DNA of 64,000 nucleotides from assembly GCF_002364335.1 (NCBI RefSeq), contig NZ_DEXW01000066.1, positions 1-64,000 on the forward strand, written 5' to 3'. This document shows, one piece after another, positions 17,588 to 25,727 of this stretch (position 1 is the first letter of the stretch; each line of letters begins with the position of its first letter). Origin of the DNA: Winogradskyella sp. UBA3174 (GTDB taxonomy: Bacteria; Bacteroidota; Bacteroidia; Flavobacteriales; Flavobacteriaceae). The notes under the pieces are model-generated. The model worked only from the letters and a program-made list of their open reading frames with translations, ran no database searches and was not told the origin of the DNA. The translations under genes were made by a program, and so were the position numbers.

Positions 17588-17640
17588 ACAGTATTTATTA
17601 ATTAGACTCTCGCTCTATTTATATACTGTGGTTTCGCAGT
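17588..17640 (+). repeat. Two adjacent small hairpins upstream of the HAD gene
   Basis: CAGTAT/ATACTG (17589-17594 with 17623-17628) encloses an AT-rich loop with GACTCTCGCTC. Overlapping it is an alternative hairpin ACTGTG-gttt-CGCAGT (17625-17640). The two are mutually exclusive, which could allow switching, but no riboswitch family is recognised. Confidence 0.25.
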
Positions 17641-17729
17641 GACTATAAAAACCCTAAAAAATTAGGGAATAATTTATTAATGCTATATTCTAATTCAATG
17701 GCATTTTTTATAACAATAAACCAAACACT

Positions 17730-18764
17730 ATGAATTATAAGATTATATCGAAAACCGTACTCGTTTTACTAATTATTACCACACTTTTTAGTTGTAAACA
17801 AGAAACTGAACAACAACAAGACGTTTTAGCAACAGCAACAGATCCATTACCTTCTTGGAATGATAGCGCTAGCAAGGAAGCAATTATGTCTTATGTTACC
17901 GATGTAACAAATACAGAAAGTGAAAATTTTATTCCAATTGCTGATCGTATTTCCACCTTTGATAATGATGGAAACCTTTGGGCTGAGCAACCTGCTTATT
18001 TTCAGTTGTTTTTTGCCATTGACAGAGTAAAGGCATTAGCTGGAGATCACCCTGAATGGAAGACAGAGCAGCCATTTAAAGCCGTTTTAGATAATGATAT
18101 GGTAGCTTTATCAAAAGAAGGAATGCGTGGATTGATGGAGTTAATAATGACTACCCATACCGGAATGAGTACAGAAGAATTTGATGCCGTTGTTAAAGAT
18201 TGGGTTAAAACGGCTAAACATCCAACAAAAAATGTAGGTTATGATAAATTGGTATATCAACCTATGTTAGAGTTATTGCAATATTTAAGAGCTAACGATT
18301 TTAAAACCTATATCGTTTCAGGTGGTGGAGTCGATTTTATGCGAGCATTTGTGTCACCAATTTATGGGATCCCTTCTGAACAAATTATAGGTAGTAGAAT
18401 TACAACTGAATTTGATTACAACGATGGTAATCCTAGAATTTTACGCACAACTGGTTTAGATTTTAACGATGATAAAAAAGGTAAACCACTAAATATTCAA
18501 AAAATAATTGGTAAAAAACCTGTATTCTCATCTGGAAACTCTGACGGAGATTTACAAATGATGCAATGGACAGCATCTAACGCTCATAAAAGCTTTATGT
18601 TATACCTTCATCATACAGACGCAGAACGCGAATGGGCATATGATAGAGATTCTCACATAGGGAAATTAGATAAAGGTTTAGACCAAGCTAATAAAGATGG
18701 TTGGACTGTTATTGATATGGCAAAAGACTGGAAAGTGATCTATCCATTTGAACTAAAGAACTAA
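17730..18764 (+). CDS. HAD-superfamily phosphatase-like lipoprotein
   Basis: 344 residues. Lipobox TLFSC (Cys22). HAD motifs: motif I STFDNDGNLW (Asp78, Asp80), motif II YIVSGGGVDF, a conserved Lys in KKGKPLNIQK, and motif IV SSGNSDGDLQMM. This is a secreted PF12710-type (SerB-like) phosphatase. Motif I normally reads DxDGT; here Thr is replaced by Asn82, which may alter or slow phosphotransfer. Secreted members accompany arylsulfatases in other Bacteroidota, so it may act on the same substrates. The reaction is not known. Confidence 0.82.
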   Translation: MNYKIISKTVLVLLIITTLFSCKQETEQQQDVLATATDPLPSWNDSASKEAIMSYVTDVTNTESENFIPIADRISTFDNDGNLWAEQPAYFQLFFAIDRVKALAGDHPEWKTEQPFKAVLDNDMVALSKEGMRGLMELIMTTHTGMSTEEFDAVVKDWVKTAKHPTKNVGYDKLVYQPMLELLQYLRANDFKTYIVSGGGVDFMRAFVSPIYGIPSEQIIGSRITTEFDYNDGNPRILRTTGLDFNDDKKGKPLNIQKIIGKKPVFSSGNSDGDLQMMQWTASNAHKSFMLYLHHTDAEREWAYDRDSHIGKLDKGLDQANKDGWTVIDMAKDWKVIYPFELKN

Positions 18765-18799
18765 GTTTAATACCGAATTAAAAGATAAGAGCTTCATGC

Positions 18800-18807
18800 T
18801 ATATTTG
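18800..18807 (+). promoter_or_regulatory. -7 box TATATTTG
   Basis: Perfect TAnnTTTG match 43 bp before the YqhA-family start at 18851. No good -33 element seen. Confidence 0.5.
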
Positions 18808-18850
18808 TATTAAGAGTCCTTATTTTAAAATTTTTATAAATTCCAAAAAC

Positions 18851-19351
18851 ATGCCAAATATCACCAAAAAAAAGTCATTTCTTTCTAGGTTTGAATCTAT
18901 TTTCACTCTAAAATACTTTGCTTTAATTATTTCGTTATTAATAATGTTTTCAGGATTAATAGCTATTGCGGTAGGGTCTATAAGACTATTTAAAGGCTTT
19001 ATGGAACTTACAGGACTTCACGAAGGCACTTCTCATCCCGGAGTTCATATCATTGAAGCTGTAGACACTTTATTGTTTTCGTTAGTTATTTTAGTGCTTG
19101 GTGGCGGGATATTTAAACTCTTTGTAGGTAATGAAAACACATTTAAAGAAAGTATTGTGTTTTCAAAAATTAAAACCTTTATGGATTTAAAAGTACTGCT
19201 TTGGGAGACTTTATTACTAACCTTAACAGTCTGGTGCTCATTAGGTTTTTTTGCACGTCCAAAAGATTTGCATTATGAACAACTTATATTACCTGTAACG
19301 ATAGTACTATTAGCTTTAGCTTTAAAATTAATTAGAGATATCAAAAGATAA
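18851..19351 (+). CDS. YqhA/UPF0114-family membrane protein
   Basis: 166 residues with about four TM helices. Family signature near the start: FESIFTLKYFALIISLLIMF (a form of the UPF0114 'FE..FWxSRy' N-terminus). Further segments are VHIIEAVDTLLFSLVILVLGGGIFKLF and a C-terminal helix pair. UPF0114 proteins are of unknown function; some occur with stress and ion genes. It stands between the HAD lipoprotein and a DUF2490-like barrel. Confidence 0.8.
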   Translation: MPNITKKKSFLSRFESIFTLKYFALIISLLIMFSGLIAIAVGSIRLFKGFMELTGLHEGTSHPGVHIIEAVDTLLFSLVILVLGGGIFKLFVGNENTFKESIVFSKIKTFMDLKVLLWETLLLTLTVWCSLGFFARPKDLHYEQLILPVTIVLLALALKLIRDIKR

Positions 19352-19404
19352 TTTTTAAATACATTTAATGATATATTATTGCGTTAAATTTTAGAATTGA
19401 ATGT

Positions 19405-20196
19405 ATGTGGCAGAGACTTCTTGTTTATATCATAATACTTTTTATTTATAATACTATATCTGCCCAAGATAGTATTGTAGACCAAGATGTAAAAGTGAAT
19501 CAGCAATTTTGGTTAGATTATAACTTTACCAATATTTTCAATGAAAACCAAAACTTAAGAACGCAAATCGGTTTTCGTAAAATAACACCTGAAATTTATA
19601 ATCGGTTTTTAGCCCATTCAACTTTAAATATAAAAAACGACAAAAAATTAATAGATTTCATAAACAAGAAGCCTTTACTTAAATCTTATCATTTGGGTGC
19701 AGGTCTAATTTACACTCAAAATTATGATGCTAATGATAATTTAGAGTTTCGATTAATGCAAGGAATTAAATTTGAAATCCCCACAATAAAACCGATCACT
19801 TTATACAATTATGTGCGGTTAGAAGAGCGGTTTCAGAATGCATTTAATAACTCAGGTTGGACCAGCGCATTCAGGCTGAGATATAAGGTGTCTACAATTT
19901 TAAGCTGGAATAAACACTATTTATCATTTGCAAAAGGCCTATATATTCCGTTGCAGGCCGAAGTGTTTGTTAATTTAAAAAAAGCGGACCGATTTAACGA
20001 TTTACTCAGAATCTCACCAGGAATAGGTTATCGATTAGAAAACGATTTGAGGTTTGAATTATACCTTATATTTAATAGCACCAAAAACATTACCGAAACA
20101 AATAATAATTCAAGTGATTTTATTTTAAGGCTCCGAGTGTTCAAAGGAAATTCTAAAAAACAAGAATTAAATATAAATGAAGAGGATGGATTTTAA
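19405..20196 (+). CDS. DUF2490-like outer-membrane protein
   Basis: 263 residues, signal peptide ending TISAQ (about 21). The mature N-terminus QQFWLDYNFTNIFNENQNLR and later YNYVRLEERFQNA and LSFAKGLYIPLQAEVFVN fit DUF2490, a predicted outer-membrane barrel family common in Bacteroidota; strands recur to the end. Followed after 43 bp by another small barrel. No experimental function is known to me for the family. Confidence 0.7.
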   Translation: MWQRLLVYIIILFIYNTISAQDSIVDQDVKVNQQFWLDYNFTNIFNENQNLRTQIGFRKITPEIYNRFLAHSTLNIKNDKKLIDFINKKPLLKSYHLGAGLIYTQNYDANDNLEFRLMQGIKFEIPTIKPITLYNYVRLEERFQNAFNNSGWTSAFRLRYKVSTILSWNKHYLSFAKGLYIPLQAEVFVNLKKADRFNDLLRISPGIGYRLENDLRFELYLIFNSTKNITETNNNSSDFILRLRVFKGNSKKQELNINEEDGF

Positions 20197-20239
20197 ATTA
20201 TAAATTTATATATATTAAAAAAAAGGAATCTAAAAAATT

Positions 20240-20803
20240 ATGATACATACACAAAAATATCTACTGTTAATTTTACTGCTTATAAATAGTTGTTTAATAC
20301 ACGCTCAAGGAGAAAAAGAAGAAGCCCGTGAAGAATATACTGAAGCGACTAAAAAGCATTCACTAGGTTTATTCCTTACACATAGTTATATAAATCAAGG
20401 ACTATCTAATGGTGAGAAAGATTGGTTAATAGTGCCTTCATTTGCAATAAATTATAATTATAATTTTAATCACAAATGGTCACTCGGTTTGCATACCGAT
20501 TTAATTATTGAAGATTTTATAGTAGAACGCGATGGTTCTAATGATGAGGTTTTAGAACGTGAATTTCCGTTTTCTGCACTTGTTGTAGGCTCTCATAAAC
20601 TATCAGAAAGTTTTGGATTTGCTTTAGGTTTTGGAGCAGAATGGGAAACAACCGAAAGTTTTGCCGTTGCCCGATTTGGAGCAGAATATGGCATAGAGAT
20701 TCCTGTTAAAGAAATGGAAGTAATTTTTGCATTTAACTATGATGTTATCTTTAACGCCTATAATAGTTTTAACCTTGGTATAGGTATTGCTAAAAAGTTC
20801 TAA
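20240..20803 (+). CDS. Small predicted outer-membrane barrel protein
   Basis: 187 residues. Signal peptide ending SCLIHAQ (about 23), a short charged Glu/Lys segment (GEKEEAREEYTEATKK), then beta strands with aromatic girdles: FLTHSYINQGL, FAINYNYNFNHKWSLGLHTDL, FGFALGFGAEWE, FNYDVIFNAYNSFNLGIGIAKKF with C-terminal Phe. Not assigned to a family. Likely in one operon with the DUF2490 protein before it and the Omp85-like gene 56 bp after it. Confidence 0.65.
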   Translation: MIHTQKYLLLILLLINSCLIHAQGEKEEAREEYTEATKKHSLGLFLTHSYINQGLSNGEKDWLIVPSFAINYNYNFNHKWSLGLHTDLIIEDFIVERDGSNDEVLEREFPFSALVVGSHKLSESFGFALGFGAEWETTESFAVARFGAEYGIEIPVKEMEVIFAFNYDVIFNAYNSFNLGIGIAKKF

Positions 20804-20859
20804 TTCTTTAATTTATTTATCTGAGTTTCGATTAATTTGCACATAAATAACTAATTAAA

Positions 20860-21993
20860 TTGAATTATAAAACAATTATACATAAACTCATTTTCTTATT
20901 ACTAATTGGTCTTCCCATTTACGGGTATTCGCAAGATGGAAAGGCTGTTATTGATTCTATTTTAGTTAGAAACCAAGATAGTACTAAAATTAAAAAAATA
21001 AATTTTAGTGGGTATCCTTACGCCTTTTATTCTCCGGAGACCCAAGCTGCAATTGGTGCAGGAGGTATCGTTCTTTTTTATACTAAAGATAATGATAGGT
21101 TAAGACCTTCTAAAATTGGTTTTGGAGCACATTACACAACTAACAAACAATATAAGTTTTCACTGAATCCAAGTATCTATTTCAACTCAAATAATATCGT
21201 TGTTAATATGCCAGTATCTTTTGGTTATACTTTAGATAAATTTTGGGGTGTAGGTAATTCGACTTTAGACACCGGAACTGAAGATTTCTTCAGGGAAGAT
21301 TTCAACTTTCAGTTAGAGGTTCAAGTACCTCCTTTATTGTTTTTTGCCGATCGAAGCGGTTTTATTTTTGATTATAAAAACACATCTATTGTAGATGTTA
21401 AAAATAATCAATTTCTAATTAATGAAGCCTTTAATGGTTTTGAGGGAGGTAACCTTTTTGGCTTAGGAATAAATTTAGTTTGGGATAGGCGAGATAATGT
21501 GTTTTATCCAACAGAAGGCCATTACCAATATATAAAATTTATTGTATATCCAGAACCTAGTGATTTTGTCTTTTCTTCATTCGAAATAGATGTAAGATAT
21601 TATAAGAAGTTATTAAAAAACCAAGTTTTGGCGACCAACCTTTATGTAAAGAGTGTAAGCGGTAATGCGCCTTTTTATGAATTACCAGCTTTAGGAGGTC
21701 AGAACCGAATGAGAGGTTATTTTCAAGGACGCTTTAGAGACCGGAATTATGTTGCCTTTCAATCTGAACTACGACAATATTTTACTGAAAAATTAGGTTT
21801 CGTAGTCTTTGGAGGTTTTGGAGATGTTAGTGAAGAATTGACAGGTTTAAACTTAAAAGATTTGAAGTATAGTATTGGAGGTGGATTGCGCTACCTTTTT
21901 AATAAGAAAGAAAACGTAAATTTAAGAATGGATATTGCCGTTGGTAGAGATGGAAATACTGGTGTGTATTTTGGAATCGAAGAGGCATTTTAA
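20860..21993 (+). CDS. Omp85/BamA-like surface-antigen barrel without POTRA domains
   Basis: 377 residues from a TTG start at 20860, which puts the signal peptide (IFLLLIGLPIYGYSQ) at the N-terminus; a near-consensus -7 box (TTAATTTG, 20832-20839) precedes it. The C-terminal half has the bacterial surface antigen signatures VWDRRDNVFYPTEGHYQ, LGGQNRMRGYFQGRFRDR and YFTEKLGFVVFGGFGDV. There is no room for POTRA repeats, so it is a barrel-only, patatin-associated or metallo-phosphatase-type relative, not the BamA assembly protein. Probably a pore or secretion route for products of this locus (inference). Confidence 0.8.
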   Translation: MNYKTIIHKLIFLLLIGLPIYGYSQDGKAVIDSILVRNQDSTKIKKINFSGYPYAFYSPETQAAIGAGGIVLFYTKDNDRLRPSKIGFGAHYTTNKQYKFSLNPSIYFNSNNIVVNMPVSFGYTLDKFWGVGNSTLDTGTEDFFREDFNFQLEVQVPPLLFFADRSGFIFDYKNTSIVDVKNNQFLINEAFNGFEGGNLFGLGINLVWDRRDNVFYPTEGHYQYIKFIVYPEPSDFVFSSFEIDVRYYKKLLKNQVLATNLYVKSVSGNAPFYELPALGGQNRMRGYFQGRFRDRNYVAFQSELRQYFTEKLGFVVFGGFGDVSEELTGLNLKDLKYSIGGGLRYLFNKKENVNLRMDIAVGRDGNTGVYFGIEEAF

Positions 21994-22015
21994 TAGGTTA
22001 TAGAATTGAATTAAA

Positions 22016-23254
22016 ATGAAAATTAAAAAAAAAATCTTAACACAATTAAGGTTTAAAAAATCGCATCTTAAGGGACTGATAATTTATCTATTTGTTAGCT
22101 CAATATCATGTAATAAAAATATAAAGAGCGAAAAATTAGATCTTCAGATTGAAGATAAAACATCTTTAGGATGTGCAGTACCAAAAAAAGCAATTCTAAA
22201 TTCTAAAGATTTGGATGTTAGTCTATTGCGTGCCATTTCGGAAATCAAAGAAGATTTAGATCAGGCAAATGATGCTTCAGGAATGGTGAAAATTCCGAGA
22301 GGAGTATTTGAAATGGGTGGTGATACTCCAAATGGTTTTGAAAACATGCCTAAATCTGCATTGGCTCAAGGCGATGAGCTTCCGAAGCATACTGTGCAAT
22401 TAAGTGGTTTTTGGATGGACACACATGAAGTTACTAATGCTAAATTTGAAGCATTCGTAAAAGCAACAAATTACATTACAGTAGCTGAACGACCCGTAGA
22501 TTGGGAAGAATTAAGAAAACAACTACCTCCAAGTACACCTAAACCCCCTGAAGAAAACTTATTGCCAGCATCGCTCCTATTTTCATATGCACCTAAAGGT
22601 GCTTCTAAAGAGAACTTGGGCAATTGGTGGACACTGCAACCAGAAGTAAGTTGGAGACATCCCGAAGGTCCTGGCAGCTCAATAAAAGGAAAAGAAAACC
22701 ACCCAGTAATACACGTAAGCTGGTATGACGCTCAGGCTTATGCAAAGTGGTCAGGTAAGCGCTTACCAACCGAAGCAGAATGGGAATACGCAATGCGTGG
22801 TGGCTTAAAAAATGCTATGTATCCTTGGGGAAATGATAAAACTAGTCTAGGCCAACACAATGCGAATCATCTGCAAGGTGAATTTCCATATTCAAATACA
22901 ATAGCTGACGGGTTTGATAGAACTGCTCCAGTAAAATCATTTCCGCCTAATGGCTATGGCCTATATGATATGGCAGGTAATGTTTGGGAATGGACTAATG
23001 ATTGGTACAGCGCCATCTATTATTTAAAGTTGAAAGAACAAAATAAAATTGCAATAGATCCACTTGGACCTTCAGCTTCACTTGAAATATATGGTACCTT
23101 TGAAAAACGAAAAGCAATACGTGGTGGTTCCTTTCTATGTCATGACGATTGGTGTTCTGGCTATCGCAATGCGAGACGAATGAGGAACACGCCAGATACC
23201 TCAATGGAACATGTAGGGTTTCGTTGCGTAAGAGATATAAATAAAAAATATTAA
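22016..23254 (+). CDS. Formylglycine-generating enzyme (SUMF1/FGE) lipoprotein
   Basis: 412 residues. Lipobox SSISC, so likely envelope-anchored. Complete FGE fold: KIPRGVFEMGG, LSGFWMDTHEVTNAKFEAF, a proline-rich insert typical of Bacteroidota FGEs, HPVIHVSWYDAQAYAKWSG, KRLPTEAEWEYAMRGG, GNVWEWTNDWY, and RGGSFLCHDDWCSGYR. Cys375 and Cys380 form the CX4C catalytic copper pair. FGE oxidises the sulfatase active-site Cys to formylglycine. Its presence 4.5 kb after a Cys-type sulfatase suggests it matures that enzyme outside the inner membrane, which needs O2 and copper. Confidence 0.9.
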   Translation: MKIKKKILTQLRFKKSHLKGLIIYLFVSSISCNKNIKSEKLDLQIEDKTSLGCAVPKKAILNSKDLDVSLLRAISEIKEDLDQANDASGMVKIPRGVFEMGGDTPNGFENMPKSALAQGDELPKHTVQLSGFWMDTHEVTNAKFEAFVKATNYITVAERPVDWEELRKQLPPSTPKPPEENLLPASLLFSYAPKGASKENLGNWWTLQPEVSWRHPEGPGSSIKGKENHPVIHVSWYDAQAYAKWSGKRLPTEAEWEYAMRGGLKNAMYPWGNDKTSLGQHNANHLQGEFPYSNTIADGFDRTAPVKSFPPNGYGLYDMAGNVWEWTNDWYSAIYYLKLKEQNKIAIDPLGPSASLEIYGTFEKRKAIRGGSFLCHDDWCSGYRNARRMRNTPDTSMEHVGFRCVRDINKKY

Positions 23255-23286
23255 CAAACGATATCAATATTTACAAAACAAAAAAC

Positions 23287-23979
23287 ATGAAAAAAATTAA
23301 ACAGATTGCAGTACTAGTTATAATCTCACTATTCTTTCAAAATTGCAGCAGTACTAAAGTACAAGATGCTTGGAAAGCAGAACCATCTGTAGTTGAGATT
23401 TTTAAGCAAAAAAATGTTTTGGTTATAGCAAGAACTTCTGATAACCCTGCACGTTTAGCCTTCGAACAAGAGATTGTTAAAGCATTGGGTGAACGAGGAA
23501 TTAAAGCTACTGGAAGTTATAGTAAGGCCCCAAAAATACATCCAAATCGAGAAATGTCCGATGAGCGTCTAAATTTCATAAAAAGCTTAATGAAAAGCGA
23601 AGGATTTGATGCTGTTGTTTTAACGGTAATTAAAGACAAACAAGTTACTAAACGAGTAACAACAAACGGTATTTATTTTGGAGCTTCATATGGTAATTAC
23701 TACCCTAGTTATTATGGTGGATTTTATAATTATTTCAGTTATCCTTATGCTTACGGATCTTATTATGATTCATTTGGAGGTTATATTCCGACTTCAACAT
23801 CAACGAGTTATAGTACAAAGTATGTTTTAGAAACTGTGGCCTACAATTTAGATGAAATAGAAGAAAATCAATTGGTGGCTGTTGTTACCATAAGTTTAGA
23901 TAACCCAAAAGACGCTTATAAAACAGCAGGGAAGTATGTTGAACTAATGATGGAAAATCTAGAAACGCCAAAAAAATAA
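23287..23979 (+). CDS. Lipoprotein with Tyr-rich insert (paralogue of 14471-15142)
   Basis: 230 residues. Lipobox LFFQNC (Cys20). Shares the full domain order of the 14471 lipoprotein: SSTKVQDAWKAEP, NVLVIARTSDNPARLAFEQE, KATGSYSKAPKIHP, AVVLTVIKDKQVTKRVT, a Tyr/Gly/Ser insert (NYYPSYYGGFYNYFSYPYAY), then YVLETVAYNLDE and QLVAVVTISLDNP. It starts 32 bp after the FGE gene and is probably co-transcribed. The conserved SxRxAFE(Q/N)E stretch could be a binding surface. Function unknown. Confidence 0.75.
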   Translation: MKKIKQIAVLVIISLFFQNCSSTKVQDAWKAEPSVVEIFKQKNVLVIARTSDNPARLAFEQEIVKALGERGIKATGSYSKAPKIHPNREMSDERLNFIKSLMKSEGFDAVVLTVIKDKQVTKRVTTNGIYFGASYGNYYPSYYGGFYNYFSYPYAYGSYYDSFGGYIPTSTSTSYSTKYVLETVAYNLDEIEENQLVAVVTISLDNPKDAYKTAGKYVELMMENLETPKK

Positions 23980-24094
23980 GATAATTTTTCGTGTGACGCA
24001 TAATTCAAAATAAGAAATGAGAGTCAAAACAGTTTTTTTAAGTTTATCTATCTTGAACATTACGTTTTTAGCTAGTAACTTAAAACTTCATAAA

Positions 24095-25111
24095 ATGATT
24101 AATAAATTATTTTTTTTTATATCTAGCTTATTTTTTTGTTTGGGTATAAGCGCTCAAAACGATACCATACGACTCATAAGTGGTGATCAACTAGTAGGTG
24201 AAATCAAGATGATTTCAGAAGGCGTTCTAAAGATAGAAACCGCATACAGTGATAAAGATTTTAATATAGAATTCAACAAAGTAAAGAGATTAGTAATACA
24301 ACGTAAATGTTTAGTTGTTTTGACTGGTAATCGTCGTCGGTTTGGTTATATCAAATCTAAAGATATAGGCAGAATAACTATTACCTTAGATAATAACGTG
24401 CAAGAGGAATATGCAATTTCTGAAATCATTATGCTTAAGGAAGTAAGGGAAAATTTCTTTAAACGCTTTAAGGCATCAATTGACTTGAGTTATAATTTCA
24501 CTAGGGCTAATAGAACCCAGCAACTTTCTGTGTCTGGTAATTTAAATTACAATAGTGAGTTATGGCGATTTGAAGCAGATATTAATAGCCTTAATACGAA
24601 TCAAGAGGATGTAGATCAAACGCAGAGAACGGATGCCAGTTTGGAGTTTGTAAGACTACTACAAAAACAATTATATTTAATTGGCGAAATACCATATCTT
24701 TCAAATACAGAACAAGCACTAGATTCTCGTATTAGCCCTAGTCTTGGAGTAGGAAAATTTATTGTTAGTACGAATAAACTTTATCTTGGTCTATCAACTG
24801 GATTTACACTAAATATCGAAAACTATTCAGATACTACATTAGACAAAAAATCAACCGAGGTCTTTATTGCTACAACGTTTAAAATCTATGATGTCAAAGA
24901 TTTTGATTTTGTAACTGATTTGAAACTTTATCCAAGTATTTCTGAAAATGGTCGTTTTAGAACAGATTATAATCTATCCTTAAAATATGATCTTCCTTTA
25001 GATTTTTATATAAAACTAGGATTCACATTAAACTATGATAATAAACCAGCAATCGCTGGTAATGATGTGGATTATATTTTCACAAGCGGATTTGGATGGT
25101 CTTTTAATTGA
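24095..25111 (+). CDS. DUF481-family outer-membrane protein
   Basis: I choose the ATG at 24095 (MINKLFFFISSLFFCLGISAQ), which gives a standard signal peptide; an upstream ATG at 24017 adds 26 residues with a second hydrophobic stretch. An N-terminal SM-like region (DTIRLISGDQLVGEIKMI, IEFNKVKRLVI) is followed by a barrel with alternating strands (SIDLSYNFTRANRTQQLSVS, FEADINSLNTNQ, SPSLGVGKFI, and C-terminal FTSGFGWSFN). This two-part layout matches DUF481 proteins. It ends the sulfatase region. Confidence 0.75.
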   Translation: MINKLFFFISSLFFCLGISAQNDTIRLISGDQLVGEIKMISEGVLKIETAYSDKDFNIEFNKVKRLVIQRKCLVVLTGNRRRFGYIKSKDIGRITITLDNNVQEEYAISEIIMLKEVRENFFKRFKASIDLSYNFTRANRTQQLSVSGNLNYNSELWRFEADINSLNTNQEDVDQTQRTDASLEFVRLLQKQLYLIGEIPYLSNTEQALDSRISPSLGVGKFIVSTNKLYLGLSTGFTLNIENYSDTTLDKKSTEVFIATTFKIYDVKDFDFVTDLKLYPSISENGRFRTDYNLSLKYDLPLDFYIKLGFTLNYDNKPAIAGNDVDYIFTSGFGWSFN

Positions 25112-25144
25112 TACTATAATAATTATAAGATAATATCTAAAAAT

Positions 25145-25390
25145 ATGCAACGGATTTTGGATAAACTTGGGGAGTTTGGCACTGCCGAAAAAAATAACGG
25201 ACTAACAATCGTTCTGTGCAGTCCTTGCAAACAAATCGGAATTGCTACTGGAACTGGAACCGAACTGATTATGACTAATGAAATTTGTAAAGAAGTCATT
25301 TGCAAAAAAATTACACCTGAATTTAAAAATAGAGAATTTTATACCGGAATTAAAAATGGTGTAAATGAATTAATAGAAAAATGGAAATAA
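25145..25390 (+). pseudogene. Truncated TPM-domain protein (C-terminal half)
   Basis: 81 residues. GTAEKNNGLTIVLCSP, KQIGIATGTGTELIMT, NEICKEVICKKITPEFK, and FYTGIKNGVNELIEKWK match the second half of the TPM-phosphatase domain (Psb32/MOLO-1-type). The N-terminal part of the domain and any signal peptide or TM segment are absent; upstream sequence runs straight into the DUF481 gene. A palindromic repeat follows 10 bp after the stop, suggesting that rearrangement cut the gene. It could still be translated from the ATG at 25145. Confidence 0.6.
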
Positions 25391-25399
25391 GTACTGTTG

Positions 25400-25448
25400 G
25401 CAACACGGTGTATAATTAATTGCTTTGACAAGTGATTATACACATCAC
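25400..25448 (+). repeat. Flavobacterial palindromic repeat, degenerate copy A
   Basis: Contains CAACACGGTGTATAATTAAT followed by TGC, then ATTATACACATCAC. GTGTATAAT (25408-25416) and ATTATACAC (25435-25443) form a perfect 9-bp inverted repeat. Both ends match the ends of the larger copy at 33941-34061 (TATAATTCATTGC and CATACACATCAC), but the central hairpin and the GCAACTAA block are missing, so it is an internally deleted copy. Confidence 0.5.
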
Positions 25449-25644
25449 TTTACCTGCAAGGCAAGAAGTAGAAAGAGTAGAATATAAATTGGAAATATTA
25501 GAACGAGAATTAAAGCATATAATTAGTAAATTGACTGACTAGATAGATTTTGTTTTTGCCGTTCCATTATTGCCCTAAAGGGCAATAAGGAAAGCCTAAG
25601 CAAATTGTACACATTTTAAAAATCTCAATGGCCGCCTCACAACG

Positions 25645-25652
25645 TAAATTTG
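25645..25652 (+). promoter_or_regulatory. -7 box TAAATTTG
   Basis: Perfect TAnnTTTG match, 75 bp before the LytTR gene start; a weaker box TACATTTA (25690-25697) lies closer. Confidence 0.4.
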
Positions 25653-25727
25653 CAAAAGAGTACAATTTTTACACCTCAAGAAATAATAATACATTTACGG
25701 AATTAAAAGTAATTAATAAAACTTGAC

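Larger units (their letters stand above)
25391..25727. other. Intergenic region with repeat copy, small ORF and promoter
   Basis: Holds the degenerate repeat (25400-25448), a hairpin ATTGCCCT/AGGGCAAT (25569-25586), and a -7 box (25645-25652). A 36-codon GTG frame (25432-25542) begins inside the repeat; its product (VIIHITLPARQEVERVEYKL and on) looks like the N-terminal helical leader of a small DNA-binding or excisionase-type protein cut short. I do not call it a gene. Confidence 0.4.

Noticed and set aside
25432..25542. 36-codon GTG ORF starting inside repeat copy A
   Set aside because: Reads like the N-terminus of a helical protein but is too short, with a weak start and no continuing domain.
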